Source: Trinickia mobilis
Lineage (GTDB): Bacteria > Pseudomonadota > Gammaproteobacteria > Burkholderiales > Burkholderiaceae
DNA length: 64,000 nt
NCBI RefSeq assembly: GCF_017315705.1
Contig: NZ_JAFLRF010000006.1
Span: 164,706 to 228,705 of the forward strand
Reading direction: 5' to 3'
Shown here: one piece after another, positions 24,956 through 33,047 of the stretch
Layout: every line of letters begins with the position of its first letter
How positions within the stretch are numbered: the stretch's first letter is position 1
Notes under the pieces: generated by a model
The model's input: the letters and a program-made list of their open reading frames with translations, nothing else
Database searches by the model: none
What the model was told of the DNA's origin: nothing
Translations under genes and position numbers: made by a program

Positions 24956-26137
24956 ATGAGACACGTCGTCGTCGCTGGAATTGGTCAGACAGCGTTCGGA
25001 AAATTCCTTGACCGGAATGTGCGCTCACTAGCTGAGGAGGCTCTGTCCGCCGCAGTAGCGGACGCCGGCGTTGATTACAAGCAAATCGGCGTGACCTACT
25101 TCGCAAACGCGCTCTCTGGCCTTGTAACCGGTCAGGAAACGATTCGAGGACAGGTTGCACTCAGAAATACATCGCTTATGGGTTCCCCGATCATTAACGT
25201 CGACAACGCCTGCGCGTCGGGCTCGACGGCCTTCCATCTCGCATGGTTATCTGTCGCGTCGGGGCAAGCCGACGTAGCGCTTGCGATCGGCGCCGAAAAG
25301 CTCACCCACATTGACAAATCCGTGACGTTCGGCGCATTCGCCGCCGGCGTCGATGTTGAAGAGCGCGCGCGTCTCCAGCGAGAAGCGCCCCAAGGTCACT
25401 CGGTGTTCATGGACATCTATGCGGAGCGCGCCCGACGCTATATGGAAAGCAGCGGCGCGACGCCCGAAGACTTCGCCCTCCTTTGCGTGAAAAGCCGACA
25501 AGCCGCCTCCCTTAGTCCGTGGGCCCAGTTCCGTCAGCCCGTCACCACCGAAGAGGTTCTCTCGAGCCGCATGATCAGCGCCCCGCTGACGCTCAACATG
25601 TGTTCTCCCATTGCAGACGGAGCGGCTGCAGCCATTCTGGTCAGCGATGACGTTGCCCGGAGACTGCGAGCGCGCCGCGTCTATGTGCGTGCGTCGAAAC
25701 TGGTCTCGGCAAATCATGACGGCGACGGCCCGACGTGTGCCGTACGCGCAGCCGAGCAGGCATACGAATACTCAGGTTTCGGTCCCGAGGATATTCACGT
25801 TGCTGAAGTCCACGACGCTTCGGCGCCAGCCGAGATCATGCTCTATGAACGTTTGGGATTTGCACTTCCAAATCAAGGCGTGGAACTCCTGCGCGGGGGC
25901 GTAACATCAGTCGGCGGTCGGCTGCCCGTCAATCCTGGAGGCGGATTGCTCAGTCGCGGCCATCCCGTCGGAGCAACCGGTATCGCACAGATCGTCGAAC
26001 TCACGACCCAACTGCGGGGCAACGCGGGCAAGCGCCAGAGAGAAGGAGCCGAAGTCGCGCTTGCTGAGTGTTCCGGAGGCCAGATTGGCAAAGATTCGGC
26101 GCTCGCTGCCGTAACCATCCTCTCGAGCTTTCAGTAA
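24956..26137 (+). CDS. Thiolase-fold acyltransferase (SCP2/BbsB-like)
   Basis: A 393-residue thiolase-family enzyme. The nucleophile Cys is in NVDNACASGSTAFHLAW, the family His region is VAEVHDASAPAEI, and the GHPVGATG loop is in LLSRGHPVGATGIAQI; ALAECSGGQIGKD supplies a second Cys near the end. The pattern is of the SCP2-thiolase/lipid-transfer branch, whose bacterial members often pair with a small DUF35 OB-fold protein as in BbsAB. No such partner is next to it. GAAGGAG precedes the ATG. It probably does the final C-C cleavage of the operon's pathway. Confidence 0.91.
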   Translation: MRHVVVAGIGQTAFGKFLDRNVRSLAEEALSAAVADAGVDYKQIGVTYFANALSGLVTGQETIRGQVALRNTSLMGSPIINVDNACASGSTAFHLAWLSVASGQADVALAIGAEKLTHIDKSVTFGAFAAGVDVEERARLQREAPQGHSVFMDIYAERARRYMESSGATPEDFALLCVKSRQAASLSPWAQFRQPVTTEEVLSSRMISAPLTLNMCSPIADGAAAAILVSDDVARRLRARRVYVRASKLVSANHDGDGPTCAVRAAEQAYEYSGFGPEDIHVAEVHDASAPAEIMLYERLGFALPNQGVELLRGGVTSVGGRLPVNPGGGLLSRGHPVGATGIAQIVELTTQLRGNAGKRQREGAEVALAECSGGQIGKDSALAAVTILSSFQ

Positions 26138-26249
26138 GCCGTTCAGCCTCGACGGAGGTTGCGCATGGCCGTAGACGCATGCATGACGTGCGCTGCGACA
26201 TCTGCGAGAGGTCCATCTGGTTCCGAGATCGCTCGACGACCTGACGCTT

Positions 26250-26279
26250 GCCGACGTCCTGTTCTACCGGAACGTCGGC
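26250..26279. terminator. Stem-loop between convergent genes
   Basis: Perfect 8-base arms GCCGACGT and ACGTCGGC lie in the 183-base gap between the convergent thiolase and acyl-CoA dehydrogenase genes. No T-run follows, so it would be a weak or factor-assisted bidirectional terminator. Nothing else is recognised in this gap. Confidence 0.35.
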
Positions 26280-26320
26280 CGCGCATCCAGAGCCAAACGC
26301 GAATTAACGGATTGCCCGTC

Positions 26321-27565
26321 TTACACCGACGCCAGCAGGTAGGGATTATCCTTCCCCGGCTCATATCGCTGCGCCTTGACTTCCATTCGTGCAATGCTCT
26401 GCAAGTGAACCTCGTCCGGGCCATCTGCGAACCGCAATGCACGGCCCCACGTCCAGCTATCGGCCAATGGCGTGTCGGGGCTCAGCCCCATCGCGCCAAA
26501 CGCCTGCATCGCCCGGTCGCAAACGGCGGTGTGAACACTCGGCACGAGCGCCTTGATCATCGAGATCTCCTTGCGCGCCTCCTTCGCCCCCACGTTGTCG
26601 ATCATCCACGCGGCTTTGAGAACAAGCAGCCTCGCTTGATCGATTTCGATTCTGGACTTCGCGATCCATTCGGCGACGGCCCCATGCTCATGCAGCCTCT
26701 TTCCGAATGCCGTGCGTGCCTGGGCCCGTTCCACCATCAATTCGAGCGCCAGTTCCGCCGCGCCGATCGAACGCATGCAGTGGTGAATCCGTCCCGGCCC
26801 AAGGCGCGCCTGCGCGAGCGCAAAGCCGCCGCCCTCTTCACCGAGGAGGTTCGTCCGGGGTACGCGCACGCCTTTGAACTCGATCTCGCAGTGGCCCTCC
26901 GGTGCCAGGTGATTGATCACCGTGATATTGCGGATCACCTTGACGCCGGGTGTGTCGCGAGGCACGAGAATCATGCTCTGCTGACGGTGGCTCGGCGCGT
27001 CCGGATCCGTTTTGCCCATCACGATGAAGAGCTTGCAATTCGGGTGGGCTGCATTCGTGATGAACCACTTCCGGCCGTCGATGACATAGTCATCCCCGTC
27101 GCGACGAATCGACGTCGTGATATTGGTCGCGTCCGAGGAGGCCACAGCCGGCTCCGTCATGGCAAACGCCGAGCGGATCGTGCCGTCGAGAAGAGGCTTG
27201 AGCCACTGCTCGCGCTGAGCGGGCGTGGCGAACATATGGAGCAGCTCCATATTGCCCGTGTCCGGCGCATTGCAGTTGAACACCTCCGATGCCCACGACA
27301 CCCGCCCCATGATTTCAGCCAGGGGCGCGTACTCGAGATTGGTCAGGCGGGTACCGGGCTCGTCATCGCGCAGATGCGGAAGGAACAGGTTCCAGAGACC
27401 CTCTTCACGCGCCTGCTTCTTCAAGGTCTCCATAAAGGAAACCGGATATTGACCCGCACTCACTTCCTCGTGCCATTGCCGGATGCGCGGAACGATGTGA
27501 GCGTCCGTGAACGCACGCACCTGTGTGCGCAGCGCTTCGACTTTCGGGCTGTATGAAAAATCCAT
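26321..27565 (-). CDS. Acyl-CoA dehydrogenase, ACAD10/11 (LvaC-like) type
   Basis: FAD-dependent acyl-CoA dehydrogenase fold, 414 residues: FAMTEPAVASSDATNI, DYVIDGRKWFITNAAHPNCK, RIHHCMRSIGAAELALEL and AFGAMGLSPDTPLADSW. Near the end RFADGPDEVHLQSIARMEV has Asp where classical enzymes have the base Glu (EG). This DGPDEVH signature is shared by ACAD10/11 and by LvaC of the levulinate pathway, where the protein removes phosphate from a 4-phosphoacyl-CoA. GGAGGAG precedes the ATG at 27565. It is last in an operon with an SDR and an APH-like kinase. Confidence 0.92.
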   Translation of the reverse strand: MDFSYSPKVEALRTQVRAFTDAHIVPRIRQWHEEVSAGQYPVSFMETLKKQAREEGLWNLFLPHLRDDEPGTRLTNLEYAPLAEIMGRVSWASEVFNCNAPDTGNMELLHMFATPAQREQWLKPLLDGTIRSAFAMTEPAVASSDATNITTSIRRDGDDYVIDGRKWFITNAAHPNCKLFIVMGKTDPDAPSHRQQSMILVPRDTPGVKVIRNITVINHLAPEGHCEIEFKGVRVPRTNLLGEEGGGFALAQARLGPGRIHHCMRSIGAAELALELMVERAQARTAFGKRLHEHGAVAEWIAKSRIEIDQARLLVLKAAWMIDNVGAKEARKEISMIKALVPSVHTAVCDRAMQAFGAMGLSPDTPLADSWTWGRALRFADGPDEVHLQSIARMEVKAQRYEPGKDNPYLLASV

Positions 27566-27634
27566 TTCTACTCCTCCAGAATCCTGATTGATGTCGTCGA
27601 CGCATCGGCCCAACAGCCCGCTTCGACTACTTGA

Positions 27635-28420
27635 CTAGATCGTCAGTCCACCGTCGACGACGACACACTCTCCATTGGTGTAGCTCGCAGCGTCGGACAC
27701 CAGGTAAAGCACGGTACCCGCCATCTCACGAGGCTCCGCGTGGCGCCGCAGCGGGATGCGCGACATCCAGTTTTCGTACGTGGCCTGATCTTCGAACAGT
27801 GCCCCCGCCAATCGGGTTTTGGTCAATCCGGGGAGCAGCGCATTCACTCGAATCCCCAGCGGCCCGCACTCCTTCGCGAATGCCCGTGTCATGTTGACAA
27901 CCGCGGCTTTGGTGATCGAGTAGATTCCCTGCTTGTCGCCAGGCTGCAATGCATTGACCGAAGCCGTGTTGACGATCGCACCGCCGCCGTGCTCCCGCAT
28001 CAACTTGCCCGCCTCCACGGACATGAAGAAGAAACCGCGCAAGTTGACTTCTACCGTCTTTTCGAAGGACGACAGATCGGTATCGAGAATGTGGCCGAAA
28101 TACGGATTCGTCGCCGCATTGTTGACGAGGATGTCCAGACGGCCATGCCGTGCGCGAATCTGTTGGAAGATCGCGCGGATGTCGTCGAGACGCCCGACAT
28201 GGCACGGTTGCGCTTCAGCGCTTCCGCCCGCATCCTTGATCTCGCGTGCCACAGATTCGCAATCTTCCAGCTTGCGGCTCGAAACAATCACATGGGCACC
28301 CTGCTCGGCAAGTAGTTTGGCGATCTCCTCGCCGATACCCCGGCTGGCGCCCGTCACCAAAGCAATCTTTCCTTTCAGATCAAACAAGTTAGTAGTCACA
28401 ATCAGCCCCAATATGTCCAC
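27635..28420 (-). CDS. SDR-family oxidoreductase (LvaD/FabG-like)
   Basis: Classical short-chain dehydrogenase of 261 residues: nucleotide motif VTGASRGIGEEIA near 23-35, VNNAATNPYFG, catalytic Ser in NTASVNALQPG and YSITK as the YxxxK pair, then RVNALLPGLTKTRL. It begins with GTG at 28420 (AGGA upstream); GTG at 28399 is an alternative. Between a kinase and an ACAD10/11-like enzyme, it would interconvert 4-oxo- and 4-hydroxyacyl-CoA, by analogy with LvaD. Substrate inferred. Confidence 0.92.
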   Translation of the reverse strand: MDILGLIVTTNLFDLKGKIALVTGASRGIGEEIAKLLAEQGAHVIVSSRKLEDCESVAREIKDAGGSAEAQPCHVGRLDDIRAIFQQIRARHGRLDILVNNAATNPYFGHILDTDLSSFEKTVEVNLRGFFFMSVEAGKLMREHGGGAIVNTASVNALQPGDKQGIYSITKAAVVNMTRAFAKECGPLGIRVNALLPGLTKTRLAGALFEDQATYENWMSRIPLRRHAEPREMAGTVLYLVSDAASYTNGECVVVDGGLTI

Positions 28421-28441
28421 GTTCCGATTTCCTGCCTGTCC

Positions 28442-29458
28442 TCAGATCAGGTCAACGCCCATCTTCGCAAGCACCCCGGCCATCTCCCCCACCTGTCGCG
28501 CCTTTTCATTCGATGCGTTACCGCTCAAGGCCCGCTTCTTCACGCCCTGTGCGATAGCTGCGAGCCGGAAGAAGCTGAACGCCAGGTAGAAGTTCCAGTT
28601 CTCAATCGACGAAATTCCCCGGAGCTCGCAATACCGCTCGACAATCGACGCTTCGTCCGGCACCCCCAACGCCCCTCGATTCAAGCCCTCGAGTCCGGCG
28701 ATATGACCGGCGGGCGGGAGCCGCAAACACATGCAGAAGTACGCGATGTCAGCCAGTGGATTGCCGAGCGTGGATAGCTCCCAGTCGAGAACGGCGCGAA
28801 CTTGCGGCGCACCGTGCATGAAAATGAGGTTGTCGATACGGAAATCTCCATGCACGAGCGAAGGCTTTCCCGCCTCCGCCGGGCAGTGGGCGGGCAGCCA
28901 CTCGATCAGCGACTCCATCTCCTCGAATGTATCGGTCTGCGCCGCGCGATATTGCTTGGTCCAGACGTCGATTTGACGCGCGAAATAGTTGCCCGGGCGG
29001 CCGTAGTCCGACAATCCGGCCGCGTCGATATCCACGTCGTGGAGCGCCGCCATCGTGCCGAGCAGTGCGTCGTAGATGGCGCCGCGTTCCTCGACGGGGA
29101 CTTCGGGCAGCGCCGGATTCCAGAAGATTCGCCCGTCTTCATAGCTCATGACGTAAAACAGGCTGCCGATGACGTCACGGTCCTCGCAAAGGTGATATGC
29201 GCGGGCGACGGGAACCGGCGTTCGGCCGAGCGCCGACAGCACGCGAAACTCACGATCAACCGCATGTGCGGACTTGAGCAGTGCACCGGGAGGTTGACGC
29301 CTCAGCACGTAGCTACCGCTTTGCGCCTTCAAAAGAAACGTCGGATTGGATTGTCCGCCGGGAAATTTCTCGACGGACAACGGTCCTTGAAACCCAGCCA
29401 CATGCGCCGTCAGATAACGTGTGAGATCTTCCGTGTCGAATTGAAGATCGGCGTTCAT
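28442..29458 (-). CDS. APH-like kinase, putative 4-hydroxyacyl-CoA phosphotransferase (LvaA-like)
   Basis: A 338-residue aminoglycoside-phosphotransferase-fold kinase. The glycine-rich/ATP part is at the N-terminus (FPGGQSNPTFLLKAQSG, YVLRRQPPG). The catalytic loop is SLVHGDFRIDNLIF, with base Asp and metal Asn, and the metal Asp is in VLDWELSTLGNPLADIAYF. The same domain is fused to the dehydrogenase in ACAD10/11 and is separate in LvaA, which phosphorylates the 4-hydroxyl of 4-hydroxyvaleryl-CoA. GGGAGG precedes the ATG at 29458. It ends 21 bases before the SDR, so it is operonic. Antibiotic resistance is unlikely in this context. Confidence 0.91.
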   Translation of the reverse strand: MNADLQFDTEDLTRYLTAHVAGFQGPLSVEKFPGGQSNPTFLLKAQSGSYVLRRQPPGALLKSAHAVDREFRVLSALGRTPVPVARAYHLCEDRDVIGSLFYVMSYEDGRIFWNPALPEVPVEERGAIYDALLGTMAALHDVDIDAAGLSDYGRPGNYFARQIDVWTKQYRAAQTDTFEEMESLIEWLPAHCPAEAGKPSLVHGDFRIDNLIFMHGAPQVRAVLDWELSTLGNPLADIAYFCMCLRLPPAGHIAGLEGLNRGALGVPDEASIVERYCELRGISSIENWNFYLAFSFFRLAAIAQGVKKRALSGNASNEKARQVGEMAGVLAKMGVDLI

Positions 29459-29513
29459 GTTGCCTCCCGCCGGGCCGCCCCAAGAGAGGCAACAGGCCCC
29501 TCGGGGGGAGCTT

Positions 29514-29560
29514 TGCATGGGACCGGAGTAAGCGCTAAAGCGCTAACTCCGGCCGACAGC
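29514..29560. repeat. Palindromic intergenic repeat, copy 1
   Basis: An element beginning TGCATGGGAC and ending CGACA, with CCGGAGT/ACTCCGG outer arms and AGCGCT/AGCGCT inner arms, forming a long near-perfect hairpin. A second copy at 61346-61390 has the same frame with paired changes in the stem. It lies between two codirectional genes, after the stop of the phosphatase-like gene and before the kinase. Its form is that of a REP-type extragenic element. Confidence 0.7.
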
Positions 29561-29611
29561 GAACGTAAGTGAGCGTGGGGGTGGTTCATATAGCGGGAAT
29601 CCCGATTGAGG

Positions 29612-30286
29612 TCAGCCGTAGGTCACAAATTCATGCCTCTCGGCACGTTCGAGATGAGGCACTGAATTGAAGCTGACTAGCGACATCGCGCCGTCGTTGA
29701 AGACATATTGGCAAACGCTGCTGTTTCGAATCTGCATGTTGAGTGCAATCGCGGCCGCAGCGGGCGCCTGCAGAACCTGTTGGGCCGTTACCGCGATCGG
29801 ACCACCCGAACTCACCACCAGAACGCGCCTGCCGCCGGCCCGCTGGATTCCGATGCGCGCACGCTCGACACGGGCCTGGAATTGATGCCATGTCTCTGGA
29901 ACGCGGCCTGGCAAGCGGTCATCGGCCCAAAGCTGCAGCACTTGCCGAAGCCCTTTGTAAAAGTCCTTCCTTGAACTTGCGGCCGACCAACCCGGCGGCA
30001 AGCCCGCTTCGCCGAGGGCTGCGAACAGTGCCTGGAAATCGTATTCGTTCAAACCCGCGTCTTGCGCGATCTCGACTTGCGGCCCCCCCATCGCGGCGAG
30101 AATCGCATCGGCAGTTTGCCGATGCCGCTGCATCGTTCCGGTGACAACGCGATCGAACCGCAATTCCGCCTGCGCGAAGTACTCGCCGAGCCAAAGCGAT
30201 TGGGTACGACCGGAAGGTGATAGCTGGTCATAGTTTTCGGCGCCGAAAGACGCCTGACCATGCCGTACGAGATAGAGTTCTGCCAT
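29612..30286 (-). CDS. Histidine-phosphatase-fold protein lacking the second catalytic His
   Basis: Phosphoglycerate-mutase-like fold, 224 residues. The N-terminus YLVRHGQASFG has the phospho-acceptor His and Arg, and VTGTMQRHRQTA the second Arg. Where the family has HGG in the C-terminal strand, it reads VLVVSSGGPIAV, so Ser replaces the proton-relay His. It may be a weak phosphatase or a CoA-ester phosphate binder. It precedes the APH-like kinase by about 150 bases on the same strand, and its pairing with a hydroxyacyl-CoA kinase suggests a linked role. Function inferred. Confidence 0.88.
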   Translation of the reverse strand: MAELYLVRHGQASFGAENYDQLSPSGRTQSLWLGEYFAQAELRFDRVVTGTMQRHRQTADAILAAMGGPQVEIAQDAGLNEYDFQALFAALGEAGLPPGWSAASSRKDFYKGLRQVLQLWADDRLPGRVPETWHQFQARVERARIGIQRAGGRRVLVVSSGGPIAVTAQQVLQAPAAAAIALNMQIRNSSVCQYVFNDGAMSLVSFNSVPHLERAERHEFVTYG

Positions 30287-30409
30287 GCCGTCCTCGTTTC
30301 AACATGGCTAGCAGAATACCCAGCGCCGCGTCATTCAGGAAATTTATTGTTGTGATAGCTGGCAATAAATTTTCGTGACACCTGGCGCGTATGCCCTCGC
30401 AGGGTCCGG

Positions 30410-31309
30410 CTACCGGTTCATTTCCCGCATGAGACGGCCAACCTGCTCGCGCAGCCAACGATGAGCCGGGTCCCCGGTAACGCTTCGATGCCAGTAGCAA
30501 TGAGATTCGAGATCCGGAAGATCGAACGGCAGCTCCAGGATTCTCGCGTCATACCGCTGAAGGAGCACGAGGGGGGCCGTGAGGACGAGATCGGTTCGCA
30601 TCGCGATCAGCGGGGCGACCAGATAGTGTTGAACCCGCGTCTGAATCGATCGCCGGAGGCCCAGCCTGTTCAGTTCCGCATCGACGAGACCCGGTCCCTG
30701 AGGGCGGCTGGATACGTGGATATGACCGAACCCGAGGTAGTCGTCGATCGTCAGCTTCTTCTTGGTAAACGGATGGTCGTGGCGCAGCATGCATGCATAG
30801 CGGTCGCGGCCCAGCGGCTCCTGCTCGAGGTACGGGTCGTCAATCAGCGGCGCGTCGATCGCAAGATTGACCGCACCGCTGGCTAGCGCTTCCGGAACCT
30901 CTCTACGCGTCGTGAAGTAGCTTTCGATGCGGACGCCGGGCGCCAGTCGCTGCAGCACCTCCTCGAGTGCCGGCAGGAGGAGCGCCTCTGTGAGGTCGGT
31001 CATGCTGAGTCGAAACGTACGCTCAGACGAGGCCGGGTCGAAGCGTCCTCCGGCGTGAGTGCTCGCGTCAAGCAACTGCAGCGCCTCACGAACCCGACCG
31101 ATGATGTTTTCCGAAACGGGAGTCGGTATCATGCCGCTCGACGTACTGACAAAAAGCGGATCGTCGAACGCCTTGCGCATCCGCGCCAACGCATTGCTGA
31201 CAGCAGGCTGAGTGATGAACAGCATCTCCGCCGCGCGTGTCAGGTTTCGCGTTCTGTAGACAGCTTCGAAGACAACGAAGAGATTCAGATCGACCTTTGA
31301 CAGACCCAT
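30410..31309 (-). CDS. LysR-type regulator (NodD/NahR-like branch)
   Basis: LysR regulator of 299 residues: VDLNLFVVFEAVYRTRNLT then RAAEMLFITQPAVSNALARM is the HTH, followed by FVSTSSGMIPTPVSE, typical of the NahR/NodD/LinR branch. The ATG at 31309 is preferred over the upstream GTG; GGGGA lies 9 bases before it. Downstream on the same strand are the phosphatase-like, kinase, SDR and dehydrogenase genes, and divergently a decarboxylase remnant. It may control the 4-hydroxyacyl-CoA-type cluster. Confidence 0.92.
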   Translation of the reverse strand: MGLSKVDLNLFVVFEAVYRTRNLTRAAEMLFITQPAVSNALARMRKAFDDPLFVSTSSGMIPTPVSENIIGRVREALQLLDASTHAGGRFDPASSERTFRLSMTDLTEALLLPALEEVLQRLAPGVRIESYFTTRREVPEALASGAVNLAIDAPLIDDPYLEQEPLGRDRYACMLRHDHPFTKKKLTIDDYLGFGHIHVSSRPQGPGLVDAELNRLGLRRSIQTRVQHYLVAPLIAMRTDLVLTAPLVLLQRYDARILELPFDLPDLESHCYWHRSVTGDPAHRWLREQVGRLMREMNR

Positions 31310-31464
31310 TTTCAAATTCCCCGACACCCTTGACGTGACCGACTATATTCCCAGATTGTTGGGTTTCCGGCAGTTCTCGATCTGGCTTGGCCGTATTGTT
31401 GGTCCCCGGTGAAGGAGCGAGCTTTACCGAATCGGAAGCTGATTAAACCCTGAGGATTGACACC

Positions 31465-31640
31465 ATGAATGGAGCAGAGAGCCCATTGAAGTCGCTGATT
31501 GCCCGCGACGTTACCGTTTGCTTTGGTAACCCGGGCACCTCGGAAATGCACTTCGTGGCGGCACTCGATTCGGTCCCCGGGATGCGGCCGATTCTCGCTC
31601 TTCAGGAAAACGTTGCCACGGGCGCGGCCGACGGTTATGT
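31465..31640 (+). pseudogene. N-terminal fragment of a ThDP-dependent decarboxylase/acetolactate-synthase-like enzyme
   Basis: The start [16 protein letters not shown] and the segments [17 protein letters not shown] and [14 protein letters not shown] are the classic beginning of thiamine-diphosphate enzymes such as benzoylformate decarboxylase; the Glu of QENVA would be the cofactor-activating residue. Homology ends after about 58 residues and the frame stops at 31692. The remaining some 470 residues are missing. It is a 3' deletion joined to the end of the thiolase gene on the other strand. Confidence 0.7.
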
Positions 31641-31694
31641 CGCGCCTACAAGGTGCTCGATAACGAACTCAATCGAGGCCGTTATCGACTGAAA

Positions 31695-32879
31695 TTAGAG
31701 CGCTTCCAATGCGAGCGCAATACCTTGCCCACCGCCGATACATAGCGTCACGACAGCACGCTTGATTCCGTCTCGACGCATCGAGTGTGCGAGACGCGTC
31801 GTCAGTACCGCGCCGGTGGCACCAATGGCGTGCCCGTGGGCGATCGCCCCACCCTCGACGTTGATCCGCTCTTCGTCGATGCCGAGTTGTCGCGCGACGG
31901 CAATCGGCACCGCGGCGAACGCCTCGTTGATCTCGAATCGTTCGACCTCTGCCAAAGACCAGCCCGCCCGCGCCAGCGCCATTTGCACCGCCGGCACAGG
32001 CCCCAATCCAAACATGCCGGGTTCGACTGCCGCCACCCCATACGACACTAGCCTGACAATCGGCTCAATCCCTCGGGCCTCCGCGAAACCGCGCTCGGCC
32101 ACCACCATTGCGGCCGCGCCGCTGTTCAGGCCAGGCGCGTTGCCCGCGGTAATCGTGCCGTCCGGTCGAAACGCCGGACGCAGCTTGGCGAGCGTATCGA
32201 GTGTCGTGTCGGGACGCGGTTGTTCATCGCGTTCGAACCTGAGCGGCTGCTTGCGCCCCTCGACTTCGACCGGCACCAGCTCTGCGTCGAACACTCCCCG
32301 CTGCTGCGCCGCTACGAAGCGCTTTTGCGAGCGCTCAGCCCAGCGGTCCTGCGCCGCGCGCGTGATCTCGAACTTCGTGGCGAGGTCTTCCGTGTGCCAG
32401 CCCGAATGCTCGCCTGAGAACGCATCGATCAATCCGTCCCTGAGCATGCTGTCGAAAACTTCCGCGTTGCCCATGCGCTGCCCCCACCGGCCATTCTCGA
32501 GCAGATAGGGGGCACGATCCATATTCTCCATGCCGCCAGCCACGGCCGCATCCCCGAACCCGAGCCAGATCTCCTGCGCCGCATTCGCGATCGCCTGTGC
32601 ACCCGAACCGCACACCCGGTTCACTGTGAGAGCCGGCACGGCCACGGGCACGCCGCCACCGATCGCGGCCTGTCGAGCCGGATTCATCCGATTGCCGGCC
32701 TGAATCACATTCCCCATCACGACGGACGCGATTTCATTCGGATCCAAGCGGCTGCGCCGCAGTGTTTCTCGCACCGCTACTGCGCCAAGCGCAGTAGCCG
32801 GCACATCTTTCAACGTTCCGCCGAACGCGCCGATTGGCGTTCTCACCGGATTGCAAATGACTACTTGTCGCGCATTCAT
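31695..32879 (-). CDS. Acetyl-CoA C-acyltransferase (3-ketoacyl-CoA thiolase)
   Basis: A 394-residue thiolase. Cys nucleophile in LTVNRVCGSGAQAIANAA, His loop in IAHGHAIGATGAVL (GHA instead of the usual GHP) and second Cys in VVTLCIGGGQGIAL. The N-terminus VICNPVRTPIGAFGGTLKDV is typical of degradative or PhaA-type thiolases. The ATG at 32879 has GGAG 8 bases upstream. The deleted decarboxylase fragment abuts its 3' end. It probably serves the same acyl-CoA pathway as the block to its left. Confidence 0.93.
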   Translation of the reverse strand: MNARQVVICNPVRTPIGAFGGTLKDVPATALGAVAVRETLRRSRLDPNEIASVVMGNVIQAGNRMNPARQAAIGGGVPVAVPALTVNRVCGSGAQAIANAAQEIWLGFGDAAVAGGMENMDRAPYLLENGRWGQRMGNAEVFDSMLRDGLIDAFSGEHSGWHTEDLATKFEITRAAQDRWAERSQKRFVAAQQRGVFDAELVPVEVEGRKQPLRFERDEQPRPDTTLDTLAKLRPAFRPDGTITAGNAPGLNSGAAAMVVAERGFAEARGIEPIVRLVSYGVAAVEPGMFGLGPVPAVQMALARAGWSLAEVERFEINEAFAAVPIAVARQLGIDEERINVEGGAIAHGHAIGATGAVLTTRLAHSMRRDGIKRAVVTLCIGGGQGIALALEAL

Positions 32880-33047
32880 CACATCACTCCAATCAAAGTC
32901 CAGCGCCCATGCGGCACTTAACATACGCCGATTCCAAAGCCACCAGCACAGTTTATATATGCATATACACCTATTCAAGGGCCGTTGCCAGCTAATACCT
33001 AGAATATTCTCTATTGCAAGCACGGCAACATTGACATGGCGGCAGTA

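Noticed and set aside
26138-26320. A possible small plus-strand gene in the convergent gap
   Set aside because: A short open stretch containing LTLADVLFYRNVG looks protein-like, but it has no start codon, begins after a stop and matches no family I know.
26159-27556. A 465-codon plus-strand frame
   Set aside because: Antisense to the ACAD10/11-like gene; no recognisable motif, and the real gene has a perfect ribosome-binding site and conserved residues.
28442-29458. Antibiotic (aminoglycoside) resistance gene
   Set aside because: The fold is shared, but the operon with an SDR and an ACAD10/11-type enzyme points to acyl-CoA metabolism.
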